DNA of 64,000 nt from Veronia pacifica (lineage in GTDB: Bacteria > Pseudomonadota > Gammaproteobacteria > Enterobacterales > Vibrionaceae), in the NCBI RefSeq assembly GCF_001707825.1, contig NZ_LYBM01000022.1, positions 1-64,000 on the forward strand, read 5' to 3'. A program made the translations under genes and the position numbers. A model generated the notes under the pieces. The model had not been told where the DNA came from, ran no database searches, and was given only the letters and a program-made list of their open reading frames with translations. Positions 18,286-27,576 of the stretch are shown piece by piece (within the stretch, counting starts at the first letter, position 1; each line of letters starts with the position of its first letter).

Positions 18286-21200
18286 TTAGCGTGTTATGAG
18301 TGTTTGAAGCCGATCCCGCTGTACCTTGAGTTCAGTAAAGCTCTCAGTCCCTGGTTGTGTTTTATCGAGCACAAAGTCAATCGTTTTCAATACCGTTCGC
18401 CAACGTGGAGACTTTGGAAGGGTCTCCACTTGCAAGTACTTGTCCAAGGTGCGAGTTTGTAGGGTACTGCGATCTAGGTAGACCCTCCACAAGCCACTTT
18501 CCTCCGCAAGCGCGAACTTGTTTTTGCCCGTTTCCTCTTGCCAGTATTCCAGCGCACTGACCATAACGGAAACTAAAGTCTCCCGTAGAGTATCTGTTTT
18601 ATCAGGTTTATCCCGGTCCAGCTTATCGGCCATGTTAGAAAACTCGCCCCCAAGACCTCGAAGCACATCAAGGTTGGACTGATTGCCGTCGTAAGCAAAG
18701 TCAGCCAGTACCTGAATTGCATTTTCAAGTGTTTGAAGTCTGTGGGTCGGAATGTCATCGTCAGTATTGAGTAACAATACCGTGTGAATTCCCGATGACT
18801 CCGGTAGAACAAATACATCGGTTTGAATAGCTGTAGTGATCCCCCTGACTCTAAAGTTGAGATTACCGCTATAGTGGCCTTTGCTGTTGCTCGCATCAGG
18901 AAGGGGGGTGATCAAAAAGTCTTCCAATACATGTCGTTCTATCTGCTCAGGTTTCAGAGAAAATAATCTGCCACTCGCATCATTGGCATACTTGATACGG
19001 CCATTATCATGAACACAAATGATGGACTCAGGCACTGTATCTAATAGATTGAGAAGACGGTTTTGCGTTTCTATCAGCCCGGCCTCCGCTTGTTCACGAA
19101 GGTGGATTTCGTGTTGAAGAGCCTGATTTTGCTCCCGTTCTCTGTCTGTTAGATGAGCGTCAATATATGCGCGGATCCTCGCACTTATTTCGTTCTTGTT
19201 GAATGGCTTGGCAAGATAGTCATTTGCCCCCACATCGAAGCCCTTTATCCGATCCTGCATCTGGGTTAACGCCGACAGCATGATAATTGGAAGTTCGGTT
19301 TTAGTATGGTGTTCTCTGAGATGCTGACAGACATCATAGCCGCTTAGCTCTGGCATCATGACATCAAGCAACAGCATTTGTGGCTTGCGAAGTGTGACCA
19401 TTTCTATTGCCTGCCGACCATTTTCTGCGGTGATCACCCGGTATCCCTCAAGTTTCAGGAAGTTTTTGAGGATTTGCAGATTTACAGGTTCGTCGTCGAC
19501 CACCAGGATGAGAGGAGCTTCTGAATTTTCTTCTTCTTTGTCTTCACTGTGGAAGGTTTCTTGTGGGGCCGGCACACTAAAGTGGTGGCGTTTATCACTT
19601 TGCTGACGCTGATCAATTTCACCTTTTGAAGCCAGTGGCAATGTAAAACTGAACGTTGTACCAATCATTGGCTGGCTACTGACATACAGCTGACCGTCCA
19701 TGATTTCAATCAGCTTACGGCTTATTGACAAGCCCAGTCCTGCACCCTGTCGATAATTCGATGCGGTTTGTCTGGCCTGTGTCAGGGGTTCAAATATATA
19801 GTCAATTTCTTCGCTTGGAATACCTTGTCCGGTATCCATAACCTGTATTTGGACACTGTCGTTGACCGCATCAGCCTTGATAATAACTTTCCCCTCATCG
19901 GTGTACTTGATGGCATTACCGACGAGGTTATATAAGACCTGTTCCAGACGTTGCTCATCTGCTTTTACAAGAGGTAAATCAATCGGCATCTGATTGATAA
20001 TTCGGACAGGTTTGTTGCCAATCAAATGGCTAGACAGTTCTATGACAAGCCGGACGGCGCTTGAGGTGTCTACCGCTTCCAAATGCATATCCAGTTCACC
20101 GTAACGCATTTTGTGGTAGTCCAGTAAGTCGTCGACCAGACTCGACAGCCGCTGACCACTACTGATCATCATTTGCAGCTGACTTTTCTGCTGATCTGGC
20201 ACGTTCCCTTCGATACCGGCCAGCATAGACTCAGCCATACCCACCATGCCATGTAGCGGTGTTCTGAGCTCATGAGAGGTTGTTGCGAGGAAGTCATCCT
20301 TCATCTTATCCGCTTGCTTCAGCTCAGAGTTTTTTGTCTGGATAAGGGCGATATTTTCCTCAAGCTTGGTGTTTTGTTCTTTTATTAACGCCAGTTTATC
20401 TGATATTGAACGCTGCATCCGGGCAAAGCTGGTCGCCAGCCGGCCAATTTCATCCCGTCTGTCGGTATAGGCTATTTCTTGGTCCATATCACCGGCAGAG
20501 ACTTGTTCAGCCGCCCAAGTCAGTCTGAGCAGTGGAGACGTGATGGAGTTGGATAAAAGATGTGAGGCGAGTACCACAAGAATAATCGCTGAGACCATGA
20601 CGACAACAAAGATTTTTTCTAGTTGAGAAATACGGGCAAACGCTTCTTCTTCTGGCAGTTCTAGAACCAATCCCCACTGGTGGCCCAGAATACTGACGGG
20701 AGCATAAGCACTGAGCACTCTCTTCCCATCAAAGTTCTCAAAACTACCCACGCCTGTTTGACCATCTATTGCTTCATCAATGGCTTGGCTTTGCAGTTCA
20801 GTTACCTTAAGTGTTTCTGACGGGTTACGCAGAATATGGTCCTGGCCAACAAGTAGGGTTTTCACAAAGCCCTGTGCTTGATCGCGGCTCAACATGTTAG
20901 CCATTGCCGTATCTGGCAATCGGAACATGATATAACTATGCAGATAGTCATTTTGAGTGATTGATGTGGCAAACCAAGCTGTGCGATTACCTTGTTCATC
21001 TTGTGAAAAATCAGTAAAGATGATCGGCTTTTGGTCATTAATTGACGCGTTTTTTACTCTGGCTCGCTGACTATTTTTTTCTTCCAACCACAATTTGGTT
21101 TTTTTCTGGAGCTCAGCGAAGGCTTTACCTACTGGCTTCTCTTGCCATTTAGGATCGAGCAGTCTCTCGGTAAAAGCATCCCCACGCCTTGCCGAATAGA

Positions 21201-21690
21201 CCACATCCCCTTTCAAATCAATAAGCAGTGCATCGTCAAAGTCTGATCGTTTCAAATACTCAAGGTAAGGACGGTTATATCGATTAAACGCCATGGCATA
21301 ATTGCCACTATATTGTTGGTTGCCGATATTAATATTGTCAAAGCCCTGATTTAGGTAGCGCTCGCGAATCAGTTTTCTCTTTTCCTCAGACATTTCAAGA
21401 AACTGTGCATATGCGCCAACCAAACCGTAAAAACGTCCGCCGCTGTTTGTGGCAAGCTCTGAAGAAGCGAAAATATCGATATCCAGCCTACGGTCATTGA
21501 AGTAATTAATCAGTTGCTCTTTTTGATTACTCCTGAGCGAAGCCATATGGTTGGTGCTTTGATCCCTCAGATCGCTGGTATGCGACTGAAGGAAAAATAA
21601 GGCAAGCAAGGTAAGCGGTGTAATGCTTAATACCAAAAAGGCAATCATCAGGGTGTGTTGAAGCCTTTTGAACTTTTGTTGTTTCTTCAT
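18286..21690 (-). CDS. chiS: Chitin-responsive hybrid sensor kinase/DNA-binding regulator ChiS
   Basis: A membrane hybrid regulator of the chitin programme. Order of parts in 1134 residues: membrane helix 1 (about 12-34), large periplasmic sensor (about 35-357), helix 2 (about 358-378), HAMP, coiled coil, histidine kinase domain with His473 in TSHELRTPLHGM, ATPase domain with the GLGLSISRKL G-box, receiver with Asp776 in LLLDVMMPELSG, a PAS-like domain (from LLNLLDTVPESIICV) and a C-terminal region that in V. cholerae ChiS binds DNA. Length and positions fit that protein closely. It is adjacent to and co-directional with the chitobiose operon. The ribosome-binding site is weak (GGGC before an A-run). 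Confidence 0.93.
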   Translation of the reverse strand: MKKQQKFKRLQHTLMIAFLVLSITPLTLLALFFLQSHTSDLRDQSTNHMASLRSNQKEQLINYFNDRRLDIDIFASSELATNSGGRFYGLVGAYAQFLEMSEEKRKLIRERYLNQGFDNINIGNQQYSGNYAMAFNRYNRPYLEYLKRSDFDDALLIDLKGDVVYSARRGDAFTERLLDPKWQEKPVGKAFAELQKKTKLWLEEKNSQRARVKNASINDQKPIIFTDFSQDEQGNRTAWFATSITQNDYLHSYIMFRLPDTAMANMLSRDQAQGFVKTLLVGQDHILRNPSETLKVTELQSQAIDEAIDGQTGVGSFENFDGKRVLSAYAPVSILGHQWGLVLELPEEEAFARISQLEKIFVVVMVSAIILVVLASHLLSNSITSPLLRLTWAAEQVSAGDMDQEIAYTDRRDEIGRLATSFARMQRSISDKLALIKEQNTKLEENIALIQTKNSELKQADKMKDDFLATTSHELRTPLHGMVGMAESMLAGIEGNVPDQQKSQLQMMISSGQRLSSLVDDLLDYHKMRYGELDMHLEAVDTSSAVRLVIELSSHLIGNKPVRIINQMPIDLPLVKADEQRLEQVLYNLVGNAIKYTDEGKVIIKADAVNDSVQIQVMDTGQGIPSEEIDYIFEPLTQARQTASNYRQGAGLGLSISRKLIEIMDGQLYVSSQPMIGTTFSFTLPLASKGEIDQRQQSDKRHHFSVPAPQETFHSEDKEEENSEAPLILVVDDEPVNLQILKNFLKLEGYRVITAENGRQAIEMVTLRKPQMLLLDVMMPELSGYDVCQHLREHHTKTELPIIMLSALTQMQDRIKGFDVGANDYLAKPFNKNEISARIRAYIDAHLTDREREQNQALQHEIHLREQAEAGLIETQNRLLNLLDTVPESIICVHDNGRIKYANDASGRLFSLKPEQIERHVLEDFLITPLPDASNSKGHYSGNLNFRVRGITTAIQTDVFVLPESSGIHTVLLLNTDDDIPTHRLQTLENAIQVLADFAYDGNQSNLDVLRGLGGEFSNMADKLDRDKPDKTDTLRETLVSVMVSALEYWQEETGKNKFALAEESGLWRVYLDRSTLQTRTLDKYLQVETLPKSPRWRTVLKTIDFVLDKTQPGTESFTELKVQRDRLQTLITR

Positions 21691-22045
21691 TTTTTTGCCC
21701 GGGGGATTGAGACTGGCTGGCTGTTTGTTCTTCTCGCTGAGAGCTTGTCCAAGCTCTTGCAGACAGAAGGTTTGATTTTGGAATGTTTCATGTCGCTATT
21801 CAAATCGCATGTCATCTTTCATACTTGCAGTCTTGAGACATTTTCAGCGTACCGTTTCACCTACTTTCGTCTCTAGTGATGGCGTTTTACACCTTAGTAT
21901 TCGGATGTACTTAAATTGGCAGCAATGTTGGCGGCATTTTTGACTGATGAAGGATAATTGGCAAGGAATTGTCGTTGTTAACGCGGGTAAGTTGGCAAAA
22001 TTGACGGATTTAACGGGCTGCTACTGAGTAGCAACCCGGTAGTGA
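21691..22045. other. Gap between rsmC and chiS
   Basis: A 355-base gap that must hold the chiS promoter. It contains the rsmC 3' hairpin (22015-22037) and, directly beside it, a 12/15 match (22000-22014) to the repeat pair upstream of the chitobiose operon. No gene or clear promoter was seen. Confidence 0.5.
22015..22037 (-). terminator. Hairpin after rsmC
   Basis: GGGCTGCTAC and GTAGCAACCC pair around TGA with one mismatch. The - strand tail (GTTAAATCC) lacks a good T-run, so it may be a weak or Rho-assisted terminator. Confidence 0.45.
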
Positions 22046-23068
22046 CTACATTTTTTGAGCCTGATAAATCGCAAATTTAGATGTTTTGGCTGTGACGTTA
22101 CACTCTCCCAGTGCAGCCTCAATGAGCGGCGGATAGCGAAGGAAGCTGTTGGCGACTATCGTAATTTGACCTTTGGTAGTGAGATAACTGGGCGCATCCT
22201 TGATGAAGGTCTCTGTGGCAGCATAGTAAGTTTTCAGCCCGGCATGGAAGGGGGGATTACTCACGATGAAGTCAAACGAATCGCTGACGGAGCTGTAGAC
22301 ATCCGATGCAGAAACGGTTCCGTCAATTTCGTTAAATCTCAGAGTTTCTTCTGCGGATGCTACTGCCAGTGCACTGACATCAACCATGTGGATATCTGCG
22401 TCAGCGAAGCGGCTCTTTATGACGGCGCCTATTACACCAGCCCCACAGCCAAAGTCTAACACTTTACCTTTAATTTTTGGCAAGTTATCCAAAAGTAAGC
22501 GGCTACCCACATCCAGTTCATTTTGGCTAAAAACACCGGGTAAGGCACGGATAGTGAGAGAGGTTTCTCCCAGTGATAATGGGTAACTTTTAAACCAATC
22601 CTGCTTGGAGAAGGGATTGGGTACTTGCTGGCATTGTCCCCAATAAAAACTGCAGCGACGAGCACTGTCAAACTTGGTAACTTTGCCGTAAGGTGCGAAC
22701 ATCTTTTCAATGCTTTTTACACCGCTACGGTTTTCTCCCACAACACAGATTTCACAGTGGCTGGCACACCTGTCCATGAGCATTGCCAGTAGATACTCTG
22801 CTTCAGCTTTTGCTTTTGGCCAGTAAAGTAACACCAAATCTATGTTTTTGTTTTCGGGATATTCTGCGCCAAAGTAAGTATTAACCGCCGAGTAGCTTGC
22901 CATTTTGTTAGCAAACGCGAGGTTAGTGGTGAAGACAGATACACTGGCTGCGGTATCACAGAGTTCTGTTGCGAACGTATCTTCCAGTTCGCCTGCCAGC
23001 AGAACGTGCTTACCTTCGAAATAGTCTAGTTGACGAGCCACAACCTGGCTGGGAGTGCTGTAGGACAT
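22046..23068 (-). CDS. rsmC: 16S rRNA (guanine(1207)-N2)-methyltransferase RsmC
   Basis: It methylates G1207 of 16S rRNA in the small subunit. The 340-residue protein has the duplicated RsmC/RsmD layout: a degenerate N-terminal methyltransferase-like half and an active C-terminal half with SAM motif VLDFGCGAGVIGAV and catalytic SNPPFHAG. The length matches the family. It lies alone between the chiS and permease transcription units. Confidence 0.93.
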   Translation of the reverse strand: MSYSTPSQVVARQLDYFEGKHVLLAGELEDTFATELCDTAASVSVFTTNLAFANKMASYSAVNTYFGAEYPENKNIDLVLLYWPKAKAEAEYLLAMLMDRCASHCEICVVGENRSGVKSIEKMFAPYGKVTKFDSARRCSFYWGQCQQVPNPFSKQDWFKSYPLSLGETSLTIRALPGVFSQNELDVGSRLLLDNLPKIKGKVLDFGCGAGVIGAVIKSRFADADIHMVDVSALAVASAEETLRFNEIDGTVSASDVYSSVSDSFDFIVSNPPFHAGLKTYYAATETFIKDAPSYLTTKGQITIVANSFLRYPPLIEAALGECNVTAKTSKFAIYQAQKM

Positions 23069-23095
23069 GTTTGCCTCTGTTCAAAAAATCCGGCG

Positions 23096-23133
23096 CGCAT
23101 TGTCCCACAAAGCCCTGTCTGTGGGAACATGCG
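23096..23133 (-). terminator. Long hairpin between permease gene and rsmC
   Basis: CGCAT-TG-TCCCACA (23096-23109) pairs with TGTGGGA-AC-ATGCG (23120-23133), 12 of 14 positions matched. On the - strand a six-base T-run follows after CGCCGGA. Likely terminator of the AI-2E family gene; it could also be part of the rsmC leader. Confidence 0.55.
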
Positions 23134-23153
23134 TCCATTCAGCCTTGATCAGA

Positions 23154-24245
23154 TCACGAGTTATCCTGTTTATCCAGAAACTGATGGAACTCAATCTCGT
23201 ACATATGGAATAAGACGAGTGTGACGCTGAAAACTATTGGTCCGTATATCAGGCCCATCAGTCCAAATGCATGAAGGCCACCGAGCAGCGAGAAGAAGAT
23301 GAGCAGGGTATTCATACCAGAGTTGCCCTGCATCAGCAGAGGTCTCAGTAGATTATCAACTGAGCCTACTACCACTGCACCCCAAATCACGAGAAACAAT
23401 GCCCACTGCCAGTCACCGATGAGGAATAGATAAATTGCTGATGGAAGCCATATCAGTGTGGTACCAACGACGGGGATAAATGAGGCGAATGCCATCATGG
23501 TACCCCAGAACAGCCCTGGAAAGCCTGCCAGCCACATAGCAAATCCACCCAATATTCCCTGAGCAAGTGCGGTGAGAAATGAACCCAGTACGGCTGATTT
23601 TGCTACTTTTTCAACTTCATCTAGCAAGGTATCTTCCTGACTGCGCGAGAGAGGGATCACGTGCCTGAGGGTCTGAATAATCTTTTCATGGTCGCGGAGC
23701 AAGAAAAACAGGACAAAAAGCATCAACAAAAAGTTAATGAATACACCCGTGATGTCACCAACAAACTTAGAGCTGAGGCCGAGCATCTGCCCACTGAATT
23801 TTGACAGGGTGCTGGCTGCATTCTGCGCTATTTCCTGCGCAGAAATAGGGTCTATGGGTAAGGTGTTGACCAGATCAATGACGTAAGTAACTTGTGGTGA
23901 ATCCAGAATGACTTTTGCTCCACCAGAGGAAAACCATGCGTAACTGTCAGTGAAAAATCGCAGGCTCTGATTGAGGATGGCTGCGAAGACAAACGCCAGA
24001 GGAATAATGATGATGAACGTCAGTAAGGTACAAGATAATGCAGCAGCCGTGTTCGCTCTATTCGGTATTTTCTTCTGTATCCAGCCATGAAGCGGTGCGC
24101 AGAGCAAGGAAACGATAAACGCCAACACAATAGAGCCCACATAAGGCTCAATAAGCGTATAACAGGCATAAAAGGCAACCAATAAAGCTGCAATTAACGT
24201 CCAATGGCGAACTTCTATTTTTATTGGTGAGTCCACGATATCCAT
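23154..24245 (-). CDS. AI-2E family (YdiK/PerM-like) transporter
   Basis: A polytopic inner-membrane protein of 363 residues from the AI-2E/PerM family, with about seven hydrophobic segments and the family pattern of helix pairs around RDHEKIIQTLRHVIPLS and the C-terminal LMGLIYGPIVFSVTL. Members export small molecules or act in Na+/H+ exchange; the substrate cannot be told from sequence. GAGGA touches the ATG at 24245, so initiation may really be at the GTG three codons later (24236), nine bases from the same motif. Divergent from the small gene at 24333. Confidence 0.85.
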   Translation of the reverse strand: MDIVDSPIKIEVRHWTLIAALLVAFYACYTLIEPYVGSIVLAFIVSLLCAPLHGWIQKKIPNRANTAAALSCTLLTFIIIIPLAFVFAAILNQSLRFFTDSYAWFSSGGAKVILDSPQVTYVIDLVNTLPIDPISAQEIAQNAASTLSKFSGQMLGLSSKFVGDITGVFINFLLMLFVLFFLLRDHEKIIQTLRHVIPLSRSQEDTLLDEVEKVAKSAVLGSFLTALAQGILGGFAMWLAGFPGLFWGTMMAFASFIPVVGTTLIWLPSAIYLFLIGDWQWALFLVIWGAVVVGSVDNLLRPLLMQGNSGMNTLLIFFSLLGGLHAFGLMGLIYGPIVFSVTLVLFHMYEIEFHQFLDKQDNS

Positions 24246-24332
24246 TCCTCAGGTTTGTCTGTAAATCTGGTGAAAAGCGAGTGTATCAATGTATGATACG
24301 CATCAGACTTTACAGGAAAAAGAGCATATTTA

Positions 24333-24440
24333 ATGGGATGTTGTGAAGGAAAGTGCAAGTCAGAGAAAAAATATCGTCCCGGGATGGTGACATGTCTGGC
24401 AGTGGTTGTACTTATAATGGTTGCCTGGTTCTGGCAGTAA
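24333..24440 (+). CDS. Small Cys-rich single-helix membrane protein, 35 residues
   Basis: This short gene encodes a basic, cysteine-rich N-terminus (MGCCEGKCKSEKKYRPG) followed by one hydrophobic helix (about 18-34) ending in WFWQ. AGAG lies eight bases upstream of the ATG, and an intrinsic terminator begins at the base after the stop codon. That placement and the non-random protein layout are the evidence for a real gene. The CC-x3-C cluster could bind a metal or be acylated; function is unknown. It faces away from the AI-2E family gene and towards hemL. Confidence 0.65.
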   Translation: MGCCEGKCKSEKKYRPGMVTCLAVVVLIMVAWFWQ

Positions 24441-24466
24441 AAAAACGGCGCGATGCGCGTTTTTTT
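24441..24466. terminator. Bidirectional terminator between small gene and hemL
   Basis: AAAAAC-(G)-GCGC pairs with GCGCGTTTTT around GAT, with one bulged G. The A-run and T-run make it usable from both sides: for the small gene on + and hemL on -. Confidence 0.8.
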
Positions 24467-24470
24467 ATAT

Positions 24471-25763
24471 TTATTGCTCGGTCGAAAGAATATGAAACGC
24501 CTGATCTGCTGCTGCCAGTGTCGCCTCAATTTCCTTATCGCCATGTGCCAGTGACGTAAAGCTCGCTTCAAAGGCTGAAGGTGCGAGGTAAACCCCTCTT
24601 TCTAACATCAGGTGGAAAAAGCGTTTGAATTTATCGATGCTACATTGCTGCACATCAGCAAAACTGGTCACTTGCTCTTTATCAGTGAAGAAGAAGCCAA
24701 ACATGCCACCTACCTGATTAATTGCAAGAGGTACACCATGTCGGTCTGCGGCCTCTTTAAAGCCCAGGGCAAGGCGTTTAGTGATTTCGGCAAGGTGTTG
24801 TTCGTTTCCTTCAGCCCTTAAAATGGACAGCGCTGTGGTGCCTGCCGCCATTGCAATTGGGTTTCCTGATAAGGTACCTGCCTGATAAACAGGTCCGGTT
24901 GGAGCAATGTATTCCATTACTTCACGACGGCCGCCAAAGGCTCCAACTGGCATCCCGCCACCAATTACCTTACCCAGAGTAGTGAGGTCGGGTTTAACCC
25001 CGTAGTGTGCCTGAGCACCGCCCAGTGCCACGCGGAATCCAGTCATTACCTCATCAAAAATCAACAGTGCGCCGAATTGGTCACACAGCTCACGCAGTCC
25101 TTCGAGGAAGCCGGGCTGAGGCGGTATACAGTTCATATTACCGGCTACTGGCTCGACAATAATGCAGGAAATATCCTCTGGGTAAGCATCAAACATTTCT
25201 CGTACAGACGTCAGGTCGTTGAAGGTACAGGTTAGGGTGTGCTTGGCAAAATCAGCGGGAACACCCGGTGATGTCGGTTCGCCAAGGGTAAGGGCACCAG
25301 AGCCTGCTTTAACCAACAGACAATCCGCGTGGCCATGATAATTGCCTTCAAACTTGATGAATTTGTCTCGTCCGGTAAAGCCGCGGGCGAGACGGATCGC
25401 GCTCATGGTTGCCTCAGTGCCTGAATTCACCATGCGAACCATTTCCATCGAAGGAACTATTTCGCTGACCAGTTCTGCAAGGGTGATCTCGCGTGCTGTC
25501 GGTGCACCAAAACTCAAACCATTCTGGGCTGCTGACACTACTGCGTCTCTGATAGCCGGGTGGTTATGCCCGAGAATCATGGGACCCCATGAACCAATAA
25601 AATCAATATATGCTTTGCCGTCGGCATCGTAAATGTATGCACCGTCGGCGCGCTCTACAAAGATAGGGTCTCCGCCTACACCTGCGAAAGCGCGGACTGG
25701 CGAGTTTACACCGCCGGGAATGGTTCTTTTGGCTTGCTGGAATAACTCAGCGGATTTGGTCAT
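24471..25763 (-). CDS. hemL: Glutamate-1-semialdehyde 2,1-aminomutase
   Basis: A PLP enzyme that turns glutamate-1-semialdehyde into 5-aminolevulinate in the C5 haem pathway. At 430 residues it has the family length. Visible motifs are [11 protein letters not shown] at the N-terminus, [24 protein letters not shown] with the PLP-contacting Asp, and the Schiff-base Lys in [18 protein letters not shown] precedes the ATG by seven bases. It is a single-gene unit divergent from erpA. Confidence 0.96.
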   Translation of the reverse strand: MTKSAELFQQAKRTIPGGVNSPVRAFAGVGGDPIFVERADGAYIYDADGKAYIDFIGSWGPMILGHNHPAIRDAVVSAAQNGLSFGAPTAREITLAELVSEIVPSMEMVRMVNSGTEATMSAIRLARGFTGRDKFIKFEGNYHGHADCLLVKAGSGALTLGEPTSPGVPADFAKHTLTCTFNDLTSVREMFDAYPEDISCIIVEPVAGNMNCIPPQPGFLEGLRELCDQFGALLIFDEVMTGFRVALGGAQAHYGVKPDLTTLGKVIGGGMPVGAFGGRREVMEYIAPTGPVYQAGTLSGNPIAMAAGTTALSILRAEGNEQHLAEITKRLALGFKEAADRHGVPLAINQVGGMFGFFFTDKEQVTSFADVQQCSIDKFKRFFHLMLERGVYLAPSAFEASFTSLAHGDKEIEATLAAADQAFHILSTEQ

Positions 25764-26045
25764 GGTAGGTTCCTGAGCTTAATGTTCTGTTTTATACACT
25801 GGCCGCATTGTACCGAAAATAAGGACTTACTGGCGAGTCTAATATTATCTCTCCCCGAAGGTGAAAAAGAAGCGGCAAAAATGGCTTGAAAACGTTTTGT
25901 GTTATTGTTGCTACGCGGCTGGAGTCACTCGTTGCGTAATAAATGAGAGAAGTTTCGCGATGAGGTATCGTTTGGCTAATGCTTGAACGATAGCAGTCGG
26001 TAAGAGATAATAGTGAGATAAACGCGTTTAATTTGTGAGGTAACA

Positions 26046-26387
26046 ATGAGTGATACCAATTTGCCGTTGCAGTTTTCCGAAGTAGCGGCGAACAAGGTAA
26101 AAACGCTGATTTCTGAAGAAGAGAACCCGAATCTGAAATTGCGTGTGTATATCACCGGTGGTGGTTGCAGCGGCTTTCAATATGGCTTCACTTTCGATGA
26201 AAGTGTCAATGAGGGCGATACCACAATAGAAAAAAGCGGCGTGACTCTCGTTGTCGATCCTATGAGTTTGCAATATTTAATTGGCGGTATTGTAGATTAC
26301 ACAGAAGGGTTAGAAGGATCACGTTTTTTTGTAAATAATCCCAACGCTACGACAACTTGTGGCTGTGGTGCCTCGTTCAGTGTATAA
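26046..26387 (+). CDS. erpA: Iron-sulfur cluster insertion protein ErpA
   Basis: An A-type carrier that delivers Fe-S clusters to apoproteins such as IspG. The 113-residue protein has the three conserved cysteines of the family: [10 protein letters not shown] and the C-terminal TTCGCGASF pair. GAGG lies before the ATG. The 282-base gap to hemL holds both divergent promoters, but no Fe-S-regulator site was recognised with confidence. Confidence 0.96.
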   Translation: MSDTNLPLQFSEVAANKVKTLISEEENPNLKLRVYITGGGCSGFQYGFTFDESVNEGDTTIEKSGVTLVVDPMSLQYLIGGIVDYTEGLEGSRFFVNNPNATTTCGCGASFSV

Positions 26388-26398
26388 AAGATGAGATT

Positions 26399-26430
26399 TT
26401 GATGCGGATAATAGAATCTATCCGCATCAA
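26399..26430. other. Perfect 12-bp hairpin between erpA and the efflux genes
   Basis: TTGATGCGGATA (26399-26410) and TATCCGCATCAA (26419-26430) form a perfect 12-base stem with an eight-base loop. There is no T-run after it on either strand, so it is not a standard intrinsic terminator. It may protect the erpA 3' end or act as an operator for the efflux genes starting 43 bases downstream. Confidence 0.6.
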
Positions 26431-26472
26431 TGAAACGTAGTCTTCGCATTCAACTCAGAGGATTAGAGAACA

Positions 26473-27567
26473 ATGCCGAAAGAAGGCCCCTCATTTTTTA
26501 CACATATTTTTTCACGCCGTCCTTGGATCATCTCAGTCGCTACCCTTGCACTTCTCGTCGCTTGGGTCGCAAATGGACAGCAGTCTCCCACTTCCCCAGA
26601 TGCACAAAAACAGTCAGATGTTCCTCTGGCACGAGTCAGCTACGACACCTTTATATCTAAACCCATCGTCCGCAGTATCTCCTTGTACGGTAAAACTATG
26701 CCAAATCGGCAATTATCGTTGCGCACCGAGGTGTCAGCGAAGGTAATTGCGGTCAACGTGAAAAAAGGTATGAGGGTAAGCAAAGGCGATCTTATTGTCA
26801 CTCTCGACAAAACAGACCGCCCAATACAGCTCCAGCGTGCCCAGTCGCTACTTAACGTAAGGCAGAAAGAATTTAACGCTGCGAAATCGTTGAAAAAGAA
26901 AGGCCTGCAGGGTGAAGTCTCGTTTTCCCGTGCACAGGCTAACCTGACAGATGCCAAAGCGACGGTTGAAAACCTTCGACTCGCTCTTGCACGTACCGAA
27001 ATCCGCGCGCCTTTCGATGGTGTCGTCGATAAAATTGATGTTGAGCTTGGTGATTATGCTCGCTCCGGTGATCCAGTCGCATCATTGGTTGACCTCGATC
27101 CACTTCTGATTAAAGCCAACGTCAGTGAACGTCATATCGAACAAGTCAAAACCGGTACACAGACAAAAGTTCGCCTACTCAATGACGAGATTCGCGACGC
27201 AACTCTCCGTTACCAATCAAGTGTGTCTTCCGCGCAAACAAATACTTTTGATGTAGAATTTGAATTATCCAATCCAGATTTTGCACTACCTGCTGGCATG
27301 AGTACAGAGGTTGAATTGCCGCTTGAAGAAAGCATGGCAGTGAAAGTAACCCCAGCAATGCTGGCGCTCGATGGCAAGGGTAACCTTGGCGTGAAAACGC
27401 TGGTTGGAGACCGGGTGAAATTTGTACCGATTAATTTGGTCAAATCTGAAAGTGATGGTGTATGGCTCGCTGGTTTGGGACAGAAAGTGGACCTGATAAC
27501 CAAGGGGCAAGGCTTTGTCCGCGATGGTGACCAAGTGATTGCCGTTCATTCCCCGATTCAGCCATAA
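26473..27567 (+). CDS. RND efflux periplasmic adaptor
   Basis: A membrane-fusion subunit of an RND pump, 364 residues. It has an N-terminal membrane anchor (WIISVATLALLVAWVA), lipoyl half-motifs around RTEVSAKVIAVNVKKGMRVSKGDLIVTLD, a short coiled-coil hairpin (RAQSLLNVRQKEF...) and EIRAPFDGVVDKIDVELGDYARSGDPV. It sits nine bases before its pump. It is probably the counterpart of the vexG/vexH pair near erpA in V. cholerae, from memory. The substrate is unknown. Confidence 0.9.
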   Translation: MPKEGPSFFTHIFSRRPWIISVATLALLVAWVANGQQSPTSPDAQKQSDVPLARVSYDTFISKPIVRSISLYGKTMPNRQLSLRTEVSAKVIAVNVKKGMRVSKGDLIVTLDKTDRPIQLQRAQSLLNVRQKEFNAAKSLKKKGLQGEVSFSRAQANLTDAKATVENLRLALARTEIRAPFDGVVDKIDVELGDYARSGDPVASLVDLDPLLIKANVSERHIEQVKTGTQTKVRLLNDEIRDATLRYQSSVSSAQTNTFDVEFELSNPDFALPAGMSTEVELPLEESMAVKVTPAMLALDGKGNLGVKTLVGDRVKFVPINLVKSESDGVWLAGLGQKVDLITKGQGFVRDGDQVIAVHSPIQP

Positions 27568-27576
27568 GGAGGCGTT

